Shown here: positions 1 through 8,767 of the stretch, one piece after another | Layout: every line of letters starts with the position of its first letter | Position numbering within the stretch: the first letter of the stretch is position 1 | Assembly (NCBI GenBank): GCA_028284925.1 | Contig: JANQQT010000078.1 | Span: 1 to 42,614, forward strand | Direction: 5' to 3' | Origin: Phycisphaeraceae bacterium | GTDB taxonomy: Bacteria > Planctomycetota > Phycisphaerae > Phycisphaerales > Zrk34 | DNA: 42,614 bases | Translations under genes and position numbers: made by a program | Notes under the pieces: generated by a model | What the model saw: only the letters and a program-made list of their open reading frames with translations | The model's database searches: none | What the model was told of the DNA's origin: nothing

Positions 1-78
1 AAGGGTCTCCAATCTGAAGACCGGATTATCGCTCAAATACTCACAGCACGCATGGATCAGATTTCGGGTTTATGCGCA
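1..78 (-). mobile_element. IS3-family element, 5' end only (continues off the window)
   Basis: The reverse complement of this segment aligns with the left end of the IS at 8451-9472; about 66 of 78 positions agree by hand alignment. The shared block runs from the terminal TGCGC (here ending at 78 as GCGCA) to just before the expected start codon of the transposase orfA, which would lie a few bases outside the window. Homology stops abruptly at 78, which fixes the element boundary. This copy is inverted relative to the one at 8451. Only the terminus is visible, so its completeness is unknown. Confidence 0.8.
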
Positions 79-107
79 GAGGCCAACCAACATGAAAGGA
101 GACGCTC

Positions 108-278
108 ATGTATAAACAGAGATTACTTGACGTACCGGAGGTTCAGATCATACGAAAGCCAAGATGTGATAAGTGCGGCTCGAAGAACGTCGGCAGCTAC
201 AAGACCAAGGGGAGGATTTGATACTACAAGTGCAGGAAGGAGAAGTGTAAGAATAGCTTTCAGGTGGTTGTGGTGTGA
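108..278 (+). pseudogene. Small zinc-ribbon protein with in-frame TGA
   Basis: An ATG at 108 follows a good ribosome-binding site (AAAGGAG, 95-101) and opens a 56-codon frame with a CxxC pair at codons 20 and 23 (CDKCGSKNVGSYKTKGR) and a second Cys pair at codons 42 and 47 (YYKCRKEKCKNSF). This is a compact four-cysteine zinc ribbon like those at the N-termini of transposases and other DNA-binding proteins. Codon 38 (219-221) is TGA. Codon periodicity and the cysteine pattern continue on both sides, so it reads as a recent nonsense change, possibly CGA (Arg) to TGA. The frame ends at TGA 276-278. It lies 30 bp from the IS end. The function is unknown; a readthrough product cannot be excluded. 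Confidence 0.6.
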
Positions 279-649
279 ACGAAACGGGAATCATAAAAGC
301 CTTTGCTCAATTACTTTATACCAATGATCAGACCGAAATTGTTGAATCTGTAGAATTGAATTTCGCACAAACTGATAGCGATCTATGCCAATCTCTGAAA
401 TACCATCAAATTGAAATTATTTTTTCCACATCGGTATAAGCGTATTGACAACATCGAATAACTATATTAAAAGTTTGAAGTGATACACGGATTTCCAAAA
501 TGATAAGGGTGCCAATTATGAACACGGGCATATCCATTATTCCTATCCACAGATTGCGATACCTCAGTTCCTGTTTTGCAGTGTTCCCACTCCCATCCTT
601 CCTAGTCTGCCGGACCAACCCCTTATTGTTTTGACAATTTTACAATGAC

Positions 650-690
650 CAATATGAACAAATGATTGCTGCTGCGACATGTTCATATTG
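650..690. repeat. Perfect 11-bp inverted repeat, 19-nt loop
   Basis: CAATATGAACA (650-660) is exactly mirrored by TGTTCATATTG (680-690). There is no T-run after either arm, so a rho-independent terminator is unlikely. It may be an operator, or a hairpin in a long leader of the gene starting at 1059, which lies about 370 bp downstream. The function is not determinable from sequence. Confidence 0.5.
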
Positions 691-1048
691 ATATCCATCG
701 ACACGCTTGCACGACGGAAGTGCACGGACCGTATCGATCAGCTATATCATGTCGCATGGTTAGTTGTGTAATACATTAGAGATTTCTAACGACCCATCAT
801 GCCATCTTATATTGTGATGCGACCTTCACCGGCTTTCACACAGCTGGTGTCGACAGCTTGTAATATGATATTGCTTGTTCGCCAACTGATGCAAATTTTA
901 TAAGAAACATAAATACATTAAGTGGCTTTGGATCTTCGAATGATCGAGTTTTATTCAAAAATCTCACTCTCAACTTCTGCCAGGGACGTTTGAAGTGTTT
1001 AGGAGACACCTCGACGTAAATCGGATTGCCATCATTCCTCTTGCCTAT

Positions 1049-1052
1049 GGAG
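1049..1052 (+). promoter_or_regulatory. Ribosome-binding site GGAG deciding the start at 1059
   Basis: GGAG lies 6 nt before ATG 1059. The alternative in-frame starts, TTG 1026 and ATG 1047, have no Shine-Dalgarno at normal distance; the AGGAG near 1001 is about 20 nt from 1026. The start at 1059 is therefore preferred. Confidence 0.55.
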
Positions 1053-1058
1053 CTTGCC

Positions 1059-4000
1059 ATGACTATCGCCATACGAATTGATCAGAATAAAGATCTATCT
1101 CCACGAAACAGACGCCCTCTGAAACGCAATATCGTTCGTCGGATTCGCCATGAGCGTACTCTGATAGAAGCAGAGAACCTGGTTCTACTTCAGACTCTAG
1201 AGGCTAGATTACTTCTATCAGCTTCGTCTTTCGATGTTTCCTTCCAGCAAGGCGTGGGAGGATACACCAGTTCGTCGGATACGGTGATCAAGGCAGACTC
1301 GCCCACCACTAACTTTGATACAGACACAGAGTTGCAGGTCGACGAGTCAATTGGGGGAGGCGGTGAAGGTCAGGCACTAATTAGATTTGACGACCTGTTC
1401 GGGAGTGGCACGGGGCAGATTCCATTCGGAGCCATTATCGAGTCGGCCGAATTGAGGCTGTACACCACCAATCCAAGTACGGACGGCGCATCTATTCACG
1501 CGCTTTATGTCGATGAGTGGAAATCGGATCAGGTGGTTTGGAATGATTTTGACACTAGCAGCGGCATGCTTGCGGAACAGCATTTTGTGTCGATTGCTGA
1601 ATCGAGTCCTAACCCGACGGTCGACGAAGTATACGGCAATTATGATGTAACGAAATCTGTTCAGGCTTGGTCATATGGGTCTCTCGAGAACAATGGCTGG
1701 GCCGTTATTCCGGAAGGTAATGATGGGTGGAAGTTTGCCAGTTCGGATCACGCCACGACATCCAGGAGGCCTGAACTTCTGGTTACTTATTCACTGCCTA
1801 ATGTGGTGATGTTTCAGGCAGGTATTGACGGGTATACCGGAACGGCTGACACAAAGATCATGTCCGACTCCCCCAATTCCAACTTCTCAACCTCAACCGA
1901 ACTTCAGGTGGATGATCAGGTGGGGGTTGGTGGACCTGCGCAATCTCTTATTCGGTTTGACGACATCATTGGAAGCAATGAGGGTCAGATTCCCGATGGA
2001 GCATTCATAGAATCGGCGACCTTGAGGTTTTACACCACGAATTCAAGCGTGGACGGGGGCTCAATTCATCGGATGACGACTTCGTGGAATGATGCGACGG
2101 TAGATTGGAATGATTTCGATGCCACGGACGGAGTAAAACTTGGCGTCCACGCGGATGACGGAGCCGATTCGATCGTGACGTCTTCGACGAGTGGTAACTA
2201 TGCAGAATTTGACGTCACGCGTACATTGCAGTTATGGACGGATGATACATTGGACAATAACGGATGGGTAATCATGCCGGGAGGCGATGATGGATGGAAG
2301 CTTGCCAGCGAGGATTATGCGACGCTAGCCCAGCGTCCCCAATTGATCGTCGAATTCGGATTTTTAGCCTTTGCCGCATCGCTGGAGGCTGTTTCGGAAA
2401 GCACAGAGATTCGAGACGGCTTCGATACCTTTATTGCAGAACATACACCAAATACTGCTTATGGCCAAGATCCACTTCTATTTGCGGACACCAGCGATGG
2501 TGGCTTCGGCGGAAACCCTACTGAGTCACTTCTTCGGTTTTCGATTTTTGACGACGAAACAGTACCGGGTTCAGTTCCTCGCGGAGCGAACATCACGTCC
2601 GCTCAACTTGTTTTGGACATTAGTGAGGACAGCACAACAGGCCTGGATCTGATTCCGATCAAGGATGGAATAACCTGGGATGAGGATTCGGTATGGAACG
2701 ATTTTGACGCGACAGACGGCCTTGTTGTCGGAACTCATACCTTGGCATTGAGTGAGACTGACTGGTCAATAACTTCAATTGCAGAAATCAAGTATACGAT
2801 TGATGTTACAGAGACCGTGCAAGAGTGGTCACAGGAAGTACGCGCCAATATGGGGTGGGGCATTATCCCCAAGGGAGGATCGGGGGTGGATATTTTCAGT
2901 CTTGACGCGGCCATGGAGGGAAACCGACCTGTTCTGCTGATTGAATATGACGCCGAGCCAATTTCATTCCAAGAAGGAACTGATGGTTACTCGAGCACAT
3001 CCGATACCATGGTCAAGCAGGATGAGGGAACGACCAACTTTGACACGGATGAGGAAATCACGGTCGTCGAAAGTGCCACCGCCGAATCACAAGCATTGAT
3101 CAAATTTGAGGACTTGTTTGGCACTACGGAATCCGAGGTACCGCTCGGTTCGCAGATTACCCAGGCGACGCTTCGCCTTTATACCACTGACCCGACCGTC
3201 AACCCGCCGCGAATGCTTCGCATGCAGGAAAACTGGGAGGCGAATACGGCTGAATGGGACGACTATGACGCAACCGCTGGCGTTAAGAGTGTTCCTCATG
3301 CAGTCAACTGGATATTCGGCGTGCCGTTGCCTGATGCTTCGACGGATGAAGAGTGGGTGGAATTTGACGTTACCAAAGACATCCAGAGATTCTCGCTTGG
3401 CCAGAATAGCGATGAAATCTTTGGTTGGACCATTCATCCTACAGGTACAGATGCCTGGACATTTGCCAGTTCCAATCATACGGATTCAACCAAGCGTCCA
3501 CAGTTAGTTATTAACCACTCCACCATGACGTTAATGGAAACAATGGATGACGATGACGCTCGTTTTACAACTACGGGAACCTGGACAGAATTAACTGATG
3601 TAGATGCAGTTGGCGGCAAACAACACGAGTATGATTTGGTTGGAACAGGGGTGGGAGATAACACGGCGACGTGGACGTTCACGGGCCTGAAACCCGGTTT
3701 TTACCGGGTAGCAGCAAGCTGGTCAGCCGATACCGATCGTTCCGAGGCGGGGAATTTTAAGATTTATGACGGAAATCGACTCATAGAGGTGCATGATCCA
3801 AACCTGAAGCTTGCTCCCAATGATACGCTGAGAGACGATGAGTGGTTTGAATTCCTCAAATGGGACGAACTAACTTATTCGCAGGGCGATGATTCCAGTG
3901 GAACTCCGGTAGCCATCACGAGCGGAACGCTTAAAGTTGTTTTAACGGACGAAGACAGCGATTCAGGGATTCTGGCCGCTGATGCCGTGTTTTATGAGTT

Positions 4001-7000
4001 CGATAGTGATATCGATCTGGCGTTTCATCATTTGCCTCACCTTCAGCTAGGGAATGCTCCAATAGCCCGAACATACGATATTGACGGTACACTGGTAAGC
4101 AAAGGTAGCCAGGATCAGGCCGAATTGATCTGGCAGTCTATTCCAGCGTTTGATGCCATTGATGACGGATCAACGGATTCTTACGGGTTGCAGTATCGAA
4201 AGGTTGGAACAACAACCTGGTCGGATGCCACAGTAACCAAAAATGAAATCACGCTTACAGGTGATGACCTTACCGCCCCAAACTTGGTTGATGACCGCGT
4301 CACATGGAGCGGTGAAATGATCGGCCTGGATTTCGGATCTGAATACGAATATCGGATAACAGTTTCTGATCTTCCGATATTTGAAAACTCTTTTAAGACG
4401 CGACTTGCGACGGGTAACGACACACCGTTTACGTTTGTGGCCTATGGAGATTCTGCATTCAACAATTCCAGCCAGTATACATCCGGCGAGAACACCAATG
4501 CATTTAATGACGTATCGGCCCGCATTAATTTCTCGGATGATCTGCCGGATCGCGACATTGCGTTAAGCATTCTAGTGGGTGATAACTTCTATAATAAAGG
4601 ATGGTACTTCGAATTGGATTATCGGCTAACGCCGGAATATGCCCCCGCAGCATCTGAGTACACTGCAAGTCATATTGATTACTTTGGTTGGGGAAATCAC
4701 GAATTTGGCCAATCCGGCAGCGGTCCGAGAGAGTCCCATGATGGAAAGCCATCGCGTGAGAATTTCTCTGCACCTATTCCGGATATTGGACAAAGCCCCG
4801 GATCTGATTCCGTGCTTACGGCGTTAAGGGATGCTGAGGCGGACGGGTCCACGTCGTTCTCGCACGATTACGGAATGGTCCACTTTGCAACGTTGGACAC
4901 GGATGACTCGCCCAATGTTTCGGGAACGATTGGCGACTGGAATGCCGCGCTGGATTGGCTTGAAGCGGATCTTGATGCATCACGCGCGCATTGGAACGTC
5001 GTGTACGCGCACCATCAACTTCTTGACAGCGGCGGAGCGTTTAATGGGAACGGATTTTCCGATGAAGGTTTTCTCAGTCGGTTCGCTGACAAAATCGACC
5101 TTCTGATCGTAGGCCACGAGCATACATACTCAAGGTCATATGCCATCGACGAAAACGGTGCAACCGATACAACAAATGGAGACAATGGCATTTACACCAG
5201 CGGAGATACACTCCTACAGATCATTTCGGGTCTCGGCGGGCGTAGCAGAGAGGGTATTCGTACCGGTAGCCGGTGGGTTGGCGTTGACGGAAGAGTTAAT
5301 GACGAAGATGGGTATCTCGAGGTGGATGTAACCAGTGGTGTATTGACGGGCAGGTTTATTGATGCCCGTGATGGATCTGTGCGTGATGAGTTTACCATTG
5401 CGCATGGTACCATCGAGTCGCAGGCATTAGAAACGACACTTGTAGCACGCGCTTCGGATTGGGATTACTTCTTCAAGGAGACATCTGATGTGTTTGGCGA
5501 TCTGACGGGAACTGCCTGGCAGACGGAAGACGATAATACGTTTGACTTTACGAATTGGAAGACGGCCCAAACTGCGCCGCTTGGATACGGGACGATCGGT
5601 TCTGTCGATATCAACGGTGGGGCCGCGGGATATTTCGACATTGACTCTGATGACGATGAATCAGACAACCCACTTACATCTTACTTCAGGCAAGAGTTCA
5701 CCGTTTCGGCATCAGATCTTGACGACTTCATCGAATTGGAGTTAAAAATTCAAAGAGATGACGGAGCACGCGTGTTTATAAACGGAAACGAGATCATCCG
5801 TTCAAACATGATTCTTGACCAAGTCATCACAAAGGACACTGCCGCCATTTCTACAATTGGTACTAGTGAGGAGTCGGTTGAACACCTGTATTACTTCAAA
5901 CCGGACATTCTCAGTGCCGGCACAAACATCATCGCGGTCGAAATTCATCAGGCGTCCGTCGATAGCAGTGACCATGTAATGGCGGTCGAATTAAAGGGGC
6001 GAAAGGCTGTCGCGGAAGATCTAACAAAGGACGGCATTGTCGATGAGTCTGATGTGAACGACTTGGTCGAGGCGATCCGGGTTAATCCTGCGGACATTAC
6101 TCCGTTCGACTTCGTTGATGACGATGTGCTGGACGAACTGGACGTCAATCACATCATGGAAACTAAGTTGTCGTCCGACAGAGAAGATGTCAATCTGGAT
6201 GGTGTTGTGGACGGACATGATGTAGACCTGCTCATAGATGAGATCCGAAAAAGCGGAAGTCATGGCGTTTTTGACTTGGATCTGGATGGTGACGTCGACG
6301 CTTCTGATCTGGACGATCTGATTACCCATATACATGCTCAGGCGAAACGAGGTGATTTTGATTTGAATGGATCTGTGACGGTGGCCGATGTGGATCTCCT
6401 CCGTGACGCCATCAATGAAAACAGTGATCGTGGCCTGTTCGATATCAACGATGACAAAGTGGTCAATATGGACGATATGACCAAATTGCTGACTGATGTC
6501 AACCTGCTGAATTCGCACATGGGCGATACTGATCTTGATGGGGATGTTGATGCGACTGACCTGGGTGTCTGGGCCACCAACCGTAATCTCACGAACAAGA
6601 CATGGGCTCAGGGTGATTTTGATGGTAACGGAACAGTGGATGATGCCGATCTCAAGTTGCTCACACTCGGTACGCACGATGAACTGACTAATGGTGAGAA
6701 TCTTATTGATTGGACTTACGCCAAGGTTGGGCAGAGCGATTCTGATTTCGATTTCGATGGCTCAACTGGTATCATTGCACTCGCTGACGTGACGTATCTG
6801 ATCGAGACTGTACTGGGCGCTAAACTCGGTGACGCAAACTTGGACGGAAAAGTCGACATTGCCGATCGGTCAACGACGCTTGCCAACGATGGCACATCCG
6901 GCAACTGGGTCGATGGCGACTTCGACGGTGATGGGACGGTCGAGGCTAATCCGAGCGGTAGTGATGACGATCTGGATGCACTGGACCTGAATCTCGGTCA

Positions 7001-8012
7001 CGGTATGACAGCACAACAGAAACGGGATGATATCACCGATATCCTGGCGGAGGCCGCCGCTTCCGGCAGTAACTCCGATTACGACATCAACCAATCGGGC
7101 GGAGTAATCACTACAGCTGATCGCGATCAACTTCTAACGCATTACGGTCAGGATTTAGGTGATTTGAATTTCAATGGTGTCTACGACTATCAGGATATTG
7201 ACCTGTTGGGTCAGGCGATTCGTGACTCGGAAACCGATGACGTTTGGGATCTCGACGATTCGGGAACAGTCACATCGGCTGACCTTGACGAGTTGGTGGA
7301 AGTTCTGATCGGGACGGAGTACGGAGACACGAATTTGGATGGGGTCGTTTCTGTCGCAGATCGAATCGGTATGGTTCATACATCATCTTCACCCAATACG
7401 AGTTGGCTGGACGGTAACTATGATCAAGATGGCGACACGGACTCGACCGATTTGTTCACTTGGAAGAATAACTACACCGCAATTGACGATGATACCGTTG
7501 TTGACACTTATACAGGAAGCACTATTTCACTGACCGAATCCGATTCTACTTCAACCTTAGCGGGTCACAAGGTAGTAACTATTCGTCTTGAATTTGCAGA
7601 TCCGCCAAGCGTTTTGACCCCCGTTGTCGGAATCGAGTTGAAACTCACCAATACATCAAGTGACTTTGCCGATGAGCAGCCCAATTCCCCGTATACTGTT
7701 TGGGGCGTCCATACATTCGATGCTCAGTACAATCACCTTTACGTACTTGATCCGGATCACGATGCGACACAGGATTCTCACTTCCTGGTAACACCCAGTG
7801 ATCGATCTGATCCCAATCACACTTCCGCCTTCGTTGACTCCGCCGACGAACTCTCTTATGGATACCTGATGAAAGAAAGTTTTGCGCAGGATCGAGATAT
7901 TGTTCAGATCGCGATACCCACGACGACGGAGTTCACTTTGACAGGCAGGATTACATTTGAAGACGGGACGTTCCTTTTCATCGACGATACGATCTTTAAC
8001 GATCAGCCATAA
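1059..8012 (+). CDS. Giant secreted purple-acid-phosphatase-like protein with DNRLRE and dockerin-like repeats
   Basis: The product is 2317 aa. After a basic N-terminus comes an LEPR-XLL-type motif (LEARLLLSA, residues 47-55), which marks planctomycete surface proteins. Four DNRLRE-type beta domains follow (about 60-820), then a golvesin/xanthan-lyase-like domain (826-983) and an Fn3-like domain (1000-1115). The calcineurin-like phosphoesterase (about 1125-1440) carries purple-acid-phosphatase motifs: GDxxY as GDNFY, GNHE as WGNHE (around 1212), VxxH as VVYAH, and GHxH as GHEH (around 1352). Motif I reads YGDSA rather than GDxG. A jelly-roll domain (1460-1650) precedes sixteen dockerin/EF-hand-like loops such as DLDLDGDVDASD (1650-2145), and a C-terminal domain of unknown type closes the protein. 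The metal centre looks largely intact, so hydrolysis of extracellular phosphomonoesters is plausible. No sortase or PEP-CTERM signal is seen. The gene stands alone between two inverted IS copies. Confidence 0.9.
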   Translation: MTIAIRIDQNKDLSPRNRRPLKRNIVRRIRHERTLIEAENLVLLQTLEARLLLSASSFDVSFQQGVGGYTSSSDTVIKADSPTTNFDTDTELQVDESIGGGGEGQALIRFDDLFGSGTGQIPFGAIIESAELRLYTTNPSTDGASIHALYVDEWKSDQVVWNDFDTSSGMLAEQHFVSIAESSPNPTVDEVYGNYDVTKSVQAWSYGSLENNGWAVIPEGNDGWKFASSDHATTSRRPELLVTYSLPNVVMFQAGIDGYTGTADTKIMSDSPNSNFSTSTELQVDDQVGVGGPAQSLIRFDDIIGSNEGQIPDGAFIESATLRFYTTNSSVDGGSIHRMTTSWNDATVDWNDFDATDGVKLGVHADDGADSIVTSSTSGNYAEFDVTRTLQLWTDDTLDNNGWVIMPGGDDGWKLASEDYATLAQRPQLIVEFGFLAFAASLEAVSESTEIRDGFDTFIAEHTPNTAYGQDPLLFADTSDGGFGGNPTESLLRFSIFDDETVPGSVPRGANITSAQLVLDISEDSTTGLDLIPIKDGITWDEDSVWNDFDATDGLVVGTHTLALSETDWSITSIAEIKYTIDVTETVQEWSQEVRANMGWGIIPKGGSGVDIFSLDAAMEGNRPVLLIEYDAEPISFQEGTDGYSSTSDTMVKQDEGTTNFDTDEEITVVESATAESQALIKFEDLFGTTESEVPLGSQITQATLRLYTTDPTVNPPRMLRMQENWEANTAEWDDYDATAGVKSVPHAVNWIFGVPLPDASTDEEWVEFDVTKDIQRFSLGQNSDEIFGWTIHPTGTDAWTFASSNHTDSTKRPQLVINHSTMTLMETMDDDDARFTTTGTWTELTDVDAVGGKQHEYDLVGTGVGDNTATWTFTGLKPGFYRVAASWSADTDRSEAGNFKIYDGNRLIEVHDPNLKLAPNDTLRDDEWFEFLKWDELTYSQGDDSSGTPVAITSGTLKVVLTDEDSDSGILAADAVFYEFDSDIDLAFHHLPHLQLGNAPIARTYDIDGTLVSKGSQDQAELIWQSIPAFDAIDDGSTDSYGLQYRKVGTTTWSDATVTKNEITLTGDDLTAPNLVDDRVTWSGEMIGLDFGSEYEYRITVSDLPIFENSFKTRLATGNDTPFTFVAYGDSAFNNSSQYTSGENTNAFNDVSARINFSDDLPDRDIALSILVGDNFYNKGWYFELDYRLTPEYAPAASEYTASHIDYFGWGNHEFGQSGSGPRESHDGKPSRENFSAPIPDIGQSPGSDSVLTALRDAEADGSTSFSHDYGMVHFATLDTDDSPNVSGTIGDWNAALDWLEADLDASRAHWNVVYAHHQLLDSGGAFNGNGFSDEGFLSRFADKIDLLIVGHEHTYSRSYAIDENGATDTTNGDNGIYTSGDTLLQIISGLGGRSREGIRTGSRWVGVDGRVNDEDGYLEVDVTSGVLTGRFIDARDGSVRDEFTIAHGTIESQALETTLVARASDWDYFFKETSDVFGDLTGTAWQTEDDNTFDFTNWKTAQTAPLGYGTIGSVDINGGAAGYFDIDSDDDESDNPLTSYFRQEFTVSASDLDDFIELELKIQRDDGARVFINGNEIIRSNMILDQVITKDTAAISTIGTSEESVEHLYYFKPDILSAGTNIIAVEIHQASVDSSDHVMAVELKGRKAVAEDLTKDGIVDESDVNDLVEAIRVNPADITPFDFVDDDVLDELDVNHIMETKLSSDREDVNLDGVVDGHDVDLLIDEIRKSGSHGVFDLDLDGDVDASDLDDLITHIHAQAKRGDFDLNGSVTVADVDLLRDAINENSDRGLFDINDDKVVNMDDMTKLLTDVNLLNSHMGDTDLDGDVDATDLGVWATNRNLTNKTWAQGDFDGNGTVDDADLKLLTLGTHDELTNGENLIDWTYAKVGQSDSDFDFDGSTGIIALADVTYLIETVLGAKLGDANLDGKVDIADRSTTLANDGTSGNWVDGDFDGDGTVEANPSGSDDDLDALDLNLGHGMTAQQKRDDITDILAEAAASGSNSDYDINQSGGVITTADRDQLLTHYGQDLGDLNFNGVYDYQDIDLLGQAIRDSETDDVWDLDDSGTVTSADLDELVEVLIGTEYGDTNLDGVVSVADRIGMVHTSSSPNTSWLDGNYDQDGDTDSTDLFTWKNNYTAIDDDTVVDTYTGSTISLTESDSTSTLAGHKVVTIRLEFADPPSVLTPVVGIELKLTNTSSDFADEQPNSPYTVWGVHTFDAQYNHLYVLDPDHDATQDSHFLVTPSDRSDPNHTSAFVDSADELSYGYLMKESFAQDRDIVQIAIPTTTEFTLTGRITFEDGTFLFIDDTIFNDQP

Positions 8013-8174
8013 TCGATTTGCGATTCAGTTAATGTAAGAAAATTTCGTTTACAGTGTTCACGCTGCTATATACGTGATATGCAAACTATGTAGCCTGATA
8101 TGCGTTTGACATAAACGGAAATTAGCGGACGAAACTGTGATTGACATAGTGGACGCTTCTGGGACAACTTCGAC

Positions 8175-8450
8175 CTACGACAGTCTCAAGTCGAAGTATC
8201 CAATCTGGCCGTCGGACTTACCGACTGCTACAAGCGAGTCTTTTGTTGAAACGCAAATCGGAATTGTATCCAACCTGAACGACGCGATGCATTTACCTGT
8301 TTCCAGATCCCATATGCGCAGGGTGTTATCACCCGAACCTGATATGGCAAATCGGTTGTCGCTATTGAAGGCCACAAAGTATACGTGGTGTTCATGTCCT
8401 TGGATTATCTGTCTTTCCTTGCCTGTTTTCAGATCCCACACGCGCAGGGT
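8175..8450 (-). pseudogene. WD40-repeat protein, 3' fragment truncated at an IS end
   Basis: The minus-strand frame encodes about 92 residues with classic WD repeats: LRVWDLKTGK, then GHEHHVYFVAFNSD..ISGSGDNTLRIWDLETGK, then a closing VAVGKSDGQIGYFDLRL. That last element resembles the final blade of large bacterial WD40 proteins, where a V(A)xG(D/K)xxGxxxxxxL segment ends the chain. The stop TAG is at 8175-8177. The 5' part is missing: the coding frame runs into the IS terminus at 8451, and nothing WD40-like is found on the far side of the IS (9473 onward). The parent may have been a STAND/kinase/protease-WD40 multidomain protein, but that N-terminus is not visible. It is almost certainly non-functional. 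Confidence 0.8.
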
Positions 8451-8498
8451 TGCGCGTAGACCCGAATTCTGGTCCATGCGTCACGTGAGTATTTGGGC
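8451..8498 (+). repeat. Left terminal inverted repeat of the IS3-family element
   Basis: It begins TGCGCGTAGACCCGAATTC and ends in GTGAGTATTTGGGC. With small gaps it pairs with the reverse complement of the right end (TGCACTTGTACCCAATTC ... GTGAGTCTTGGGC). The same terminus is repeated at the start of the window in inverted orientation. Confidence 0.75.
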
Positions 8499-8530
8499 GA
8501 TCATACGGTCTTCAGATTGGAGACCAGTTC

Positions 8531-8767
8531 ATGAAGAAGTCACGGTACACGAACGAGCAAATTGCCTTTGTGTTGCGTGAGGCTGATAGCGGCGTGGCGG
8601 TTTCGGAAGTCTGTCGGAAGCTTGGCATTACGGAGCAGACGTTTTATCGCTGGAAGAAGAAGTTTGCCGGCCTTGGTGTATCGGAGGTACGCAAGCTGAA
8701 GCAATTGGTCGCAGATTTGAGTCTGGACAAGTCCATGCTTCAGGATGCATTAAAGGGAAAAGTCTGA
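8531..8767 (+). CDS. IS3-family transposase orfA (helix-turn-helix), internally shortened
   Basis: The product is 78 aa with the start of a typical orfA (MKKSRYTNEQIAFVLREADSG) followed by an HTH_8-type DNA-binding helix-turn-helix (VSEVCRKLGITEQTFYRWKKK, about residues 25-45). The family usually has about 88-100 aa. Here the leucine-zipper region reads RKLKQLVADLSLDKSMLQDAL, whereas relatives usually have two LKQL-like turns separated by about ten residues, so a 30-bp deletion between short direct repeats is likely. It ends in the frameshift zone GGGAAAA. It could still bind IS ends, but the element lacks intact orfB. Confidence 0.8.
   Translation: MKKSRYTNEQIAFVLREADSGVAVSEVCRKLGITEQTFYRWKKKFAGLGVSEVRKLKQLVADLSLDKSMLQDALKGKV
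8755..8761 (+). promoter_or_regulatory. Programmed -1 frameshift heptamer G GGA AAA
   Basis: The heptamer GGGAAAA sits two codons before the orfA stop, in phase with orfA codons as G-GGA-AAA. This fits the X-XXY-YYZ slippery rule. Slipping back one base leads straight into orfB in frame (AGT CTG ACG CCT), which is how IS3-family elements make the OrfAB transposase. The phase match is seen in the sequence; the activity is inferred. Confidence 0.6.

Larger units (their letters stand above)
279..1058. other. 780-bp AT-rich intergenic region
   Basis: No coding sequence could be supported. Short open frames on the minus strand (406-618 and 836-1072) show no recognisable family, no convincing ribosome-binding site and no codon pattern like the neighbouring genes. 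The only clear structure is an inverted repeat at 650-690. The region presumably carries the promoter of the phosphatase gene, but no convincing -35/-10 pair stands out. Confidence 0.5.

Noticed and set aside
219-221. TGA in the zinc-ribbon gene as a selenocysteine codon
   Set aside because: The position is between zinc-ribbon strands rather than a redox site, and no selenocysteine insertion hairpin was seen after it; a nonsense change is simpler.
406-1072. Two short minus-strand frames in the first intergenic region
   Set aside because: No recognisable domain and no start signal; the second overlaps the start of the phosphatase gene.
6010-7490. DNA-level tandem repeat or CRISPR-like array in the dockerin-coding region
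   Set aside because: Similarity is only at protein level with varying spacing; there are no constant repeats and unique spacers.
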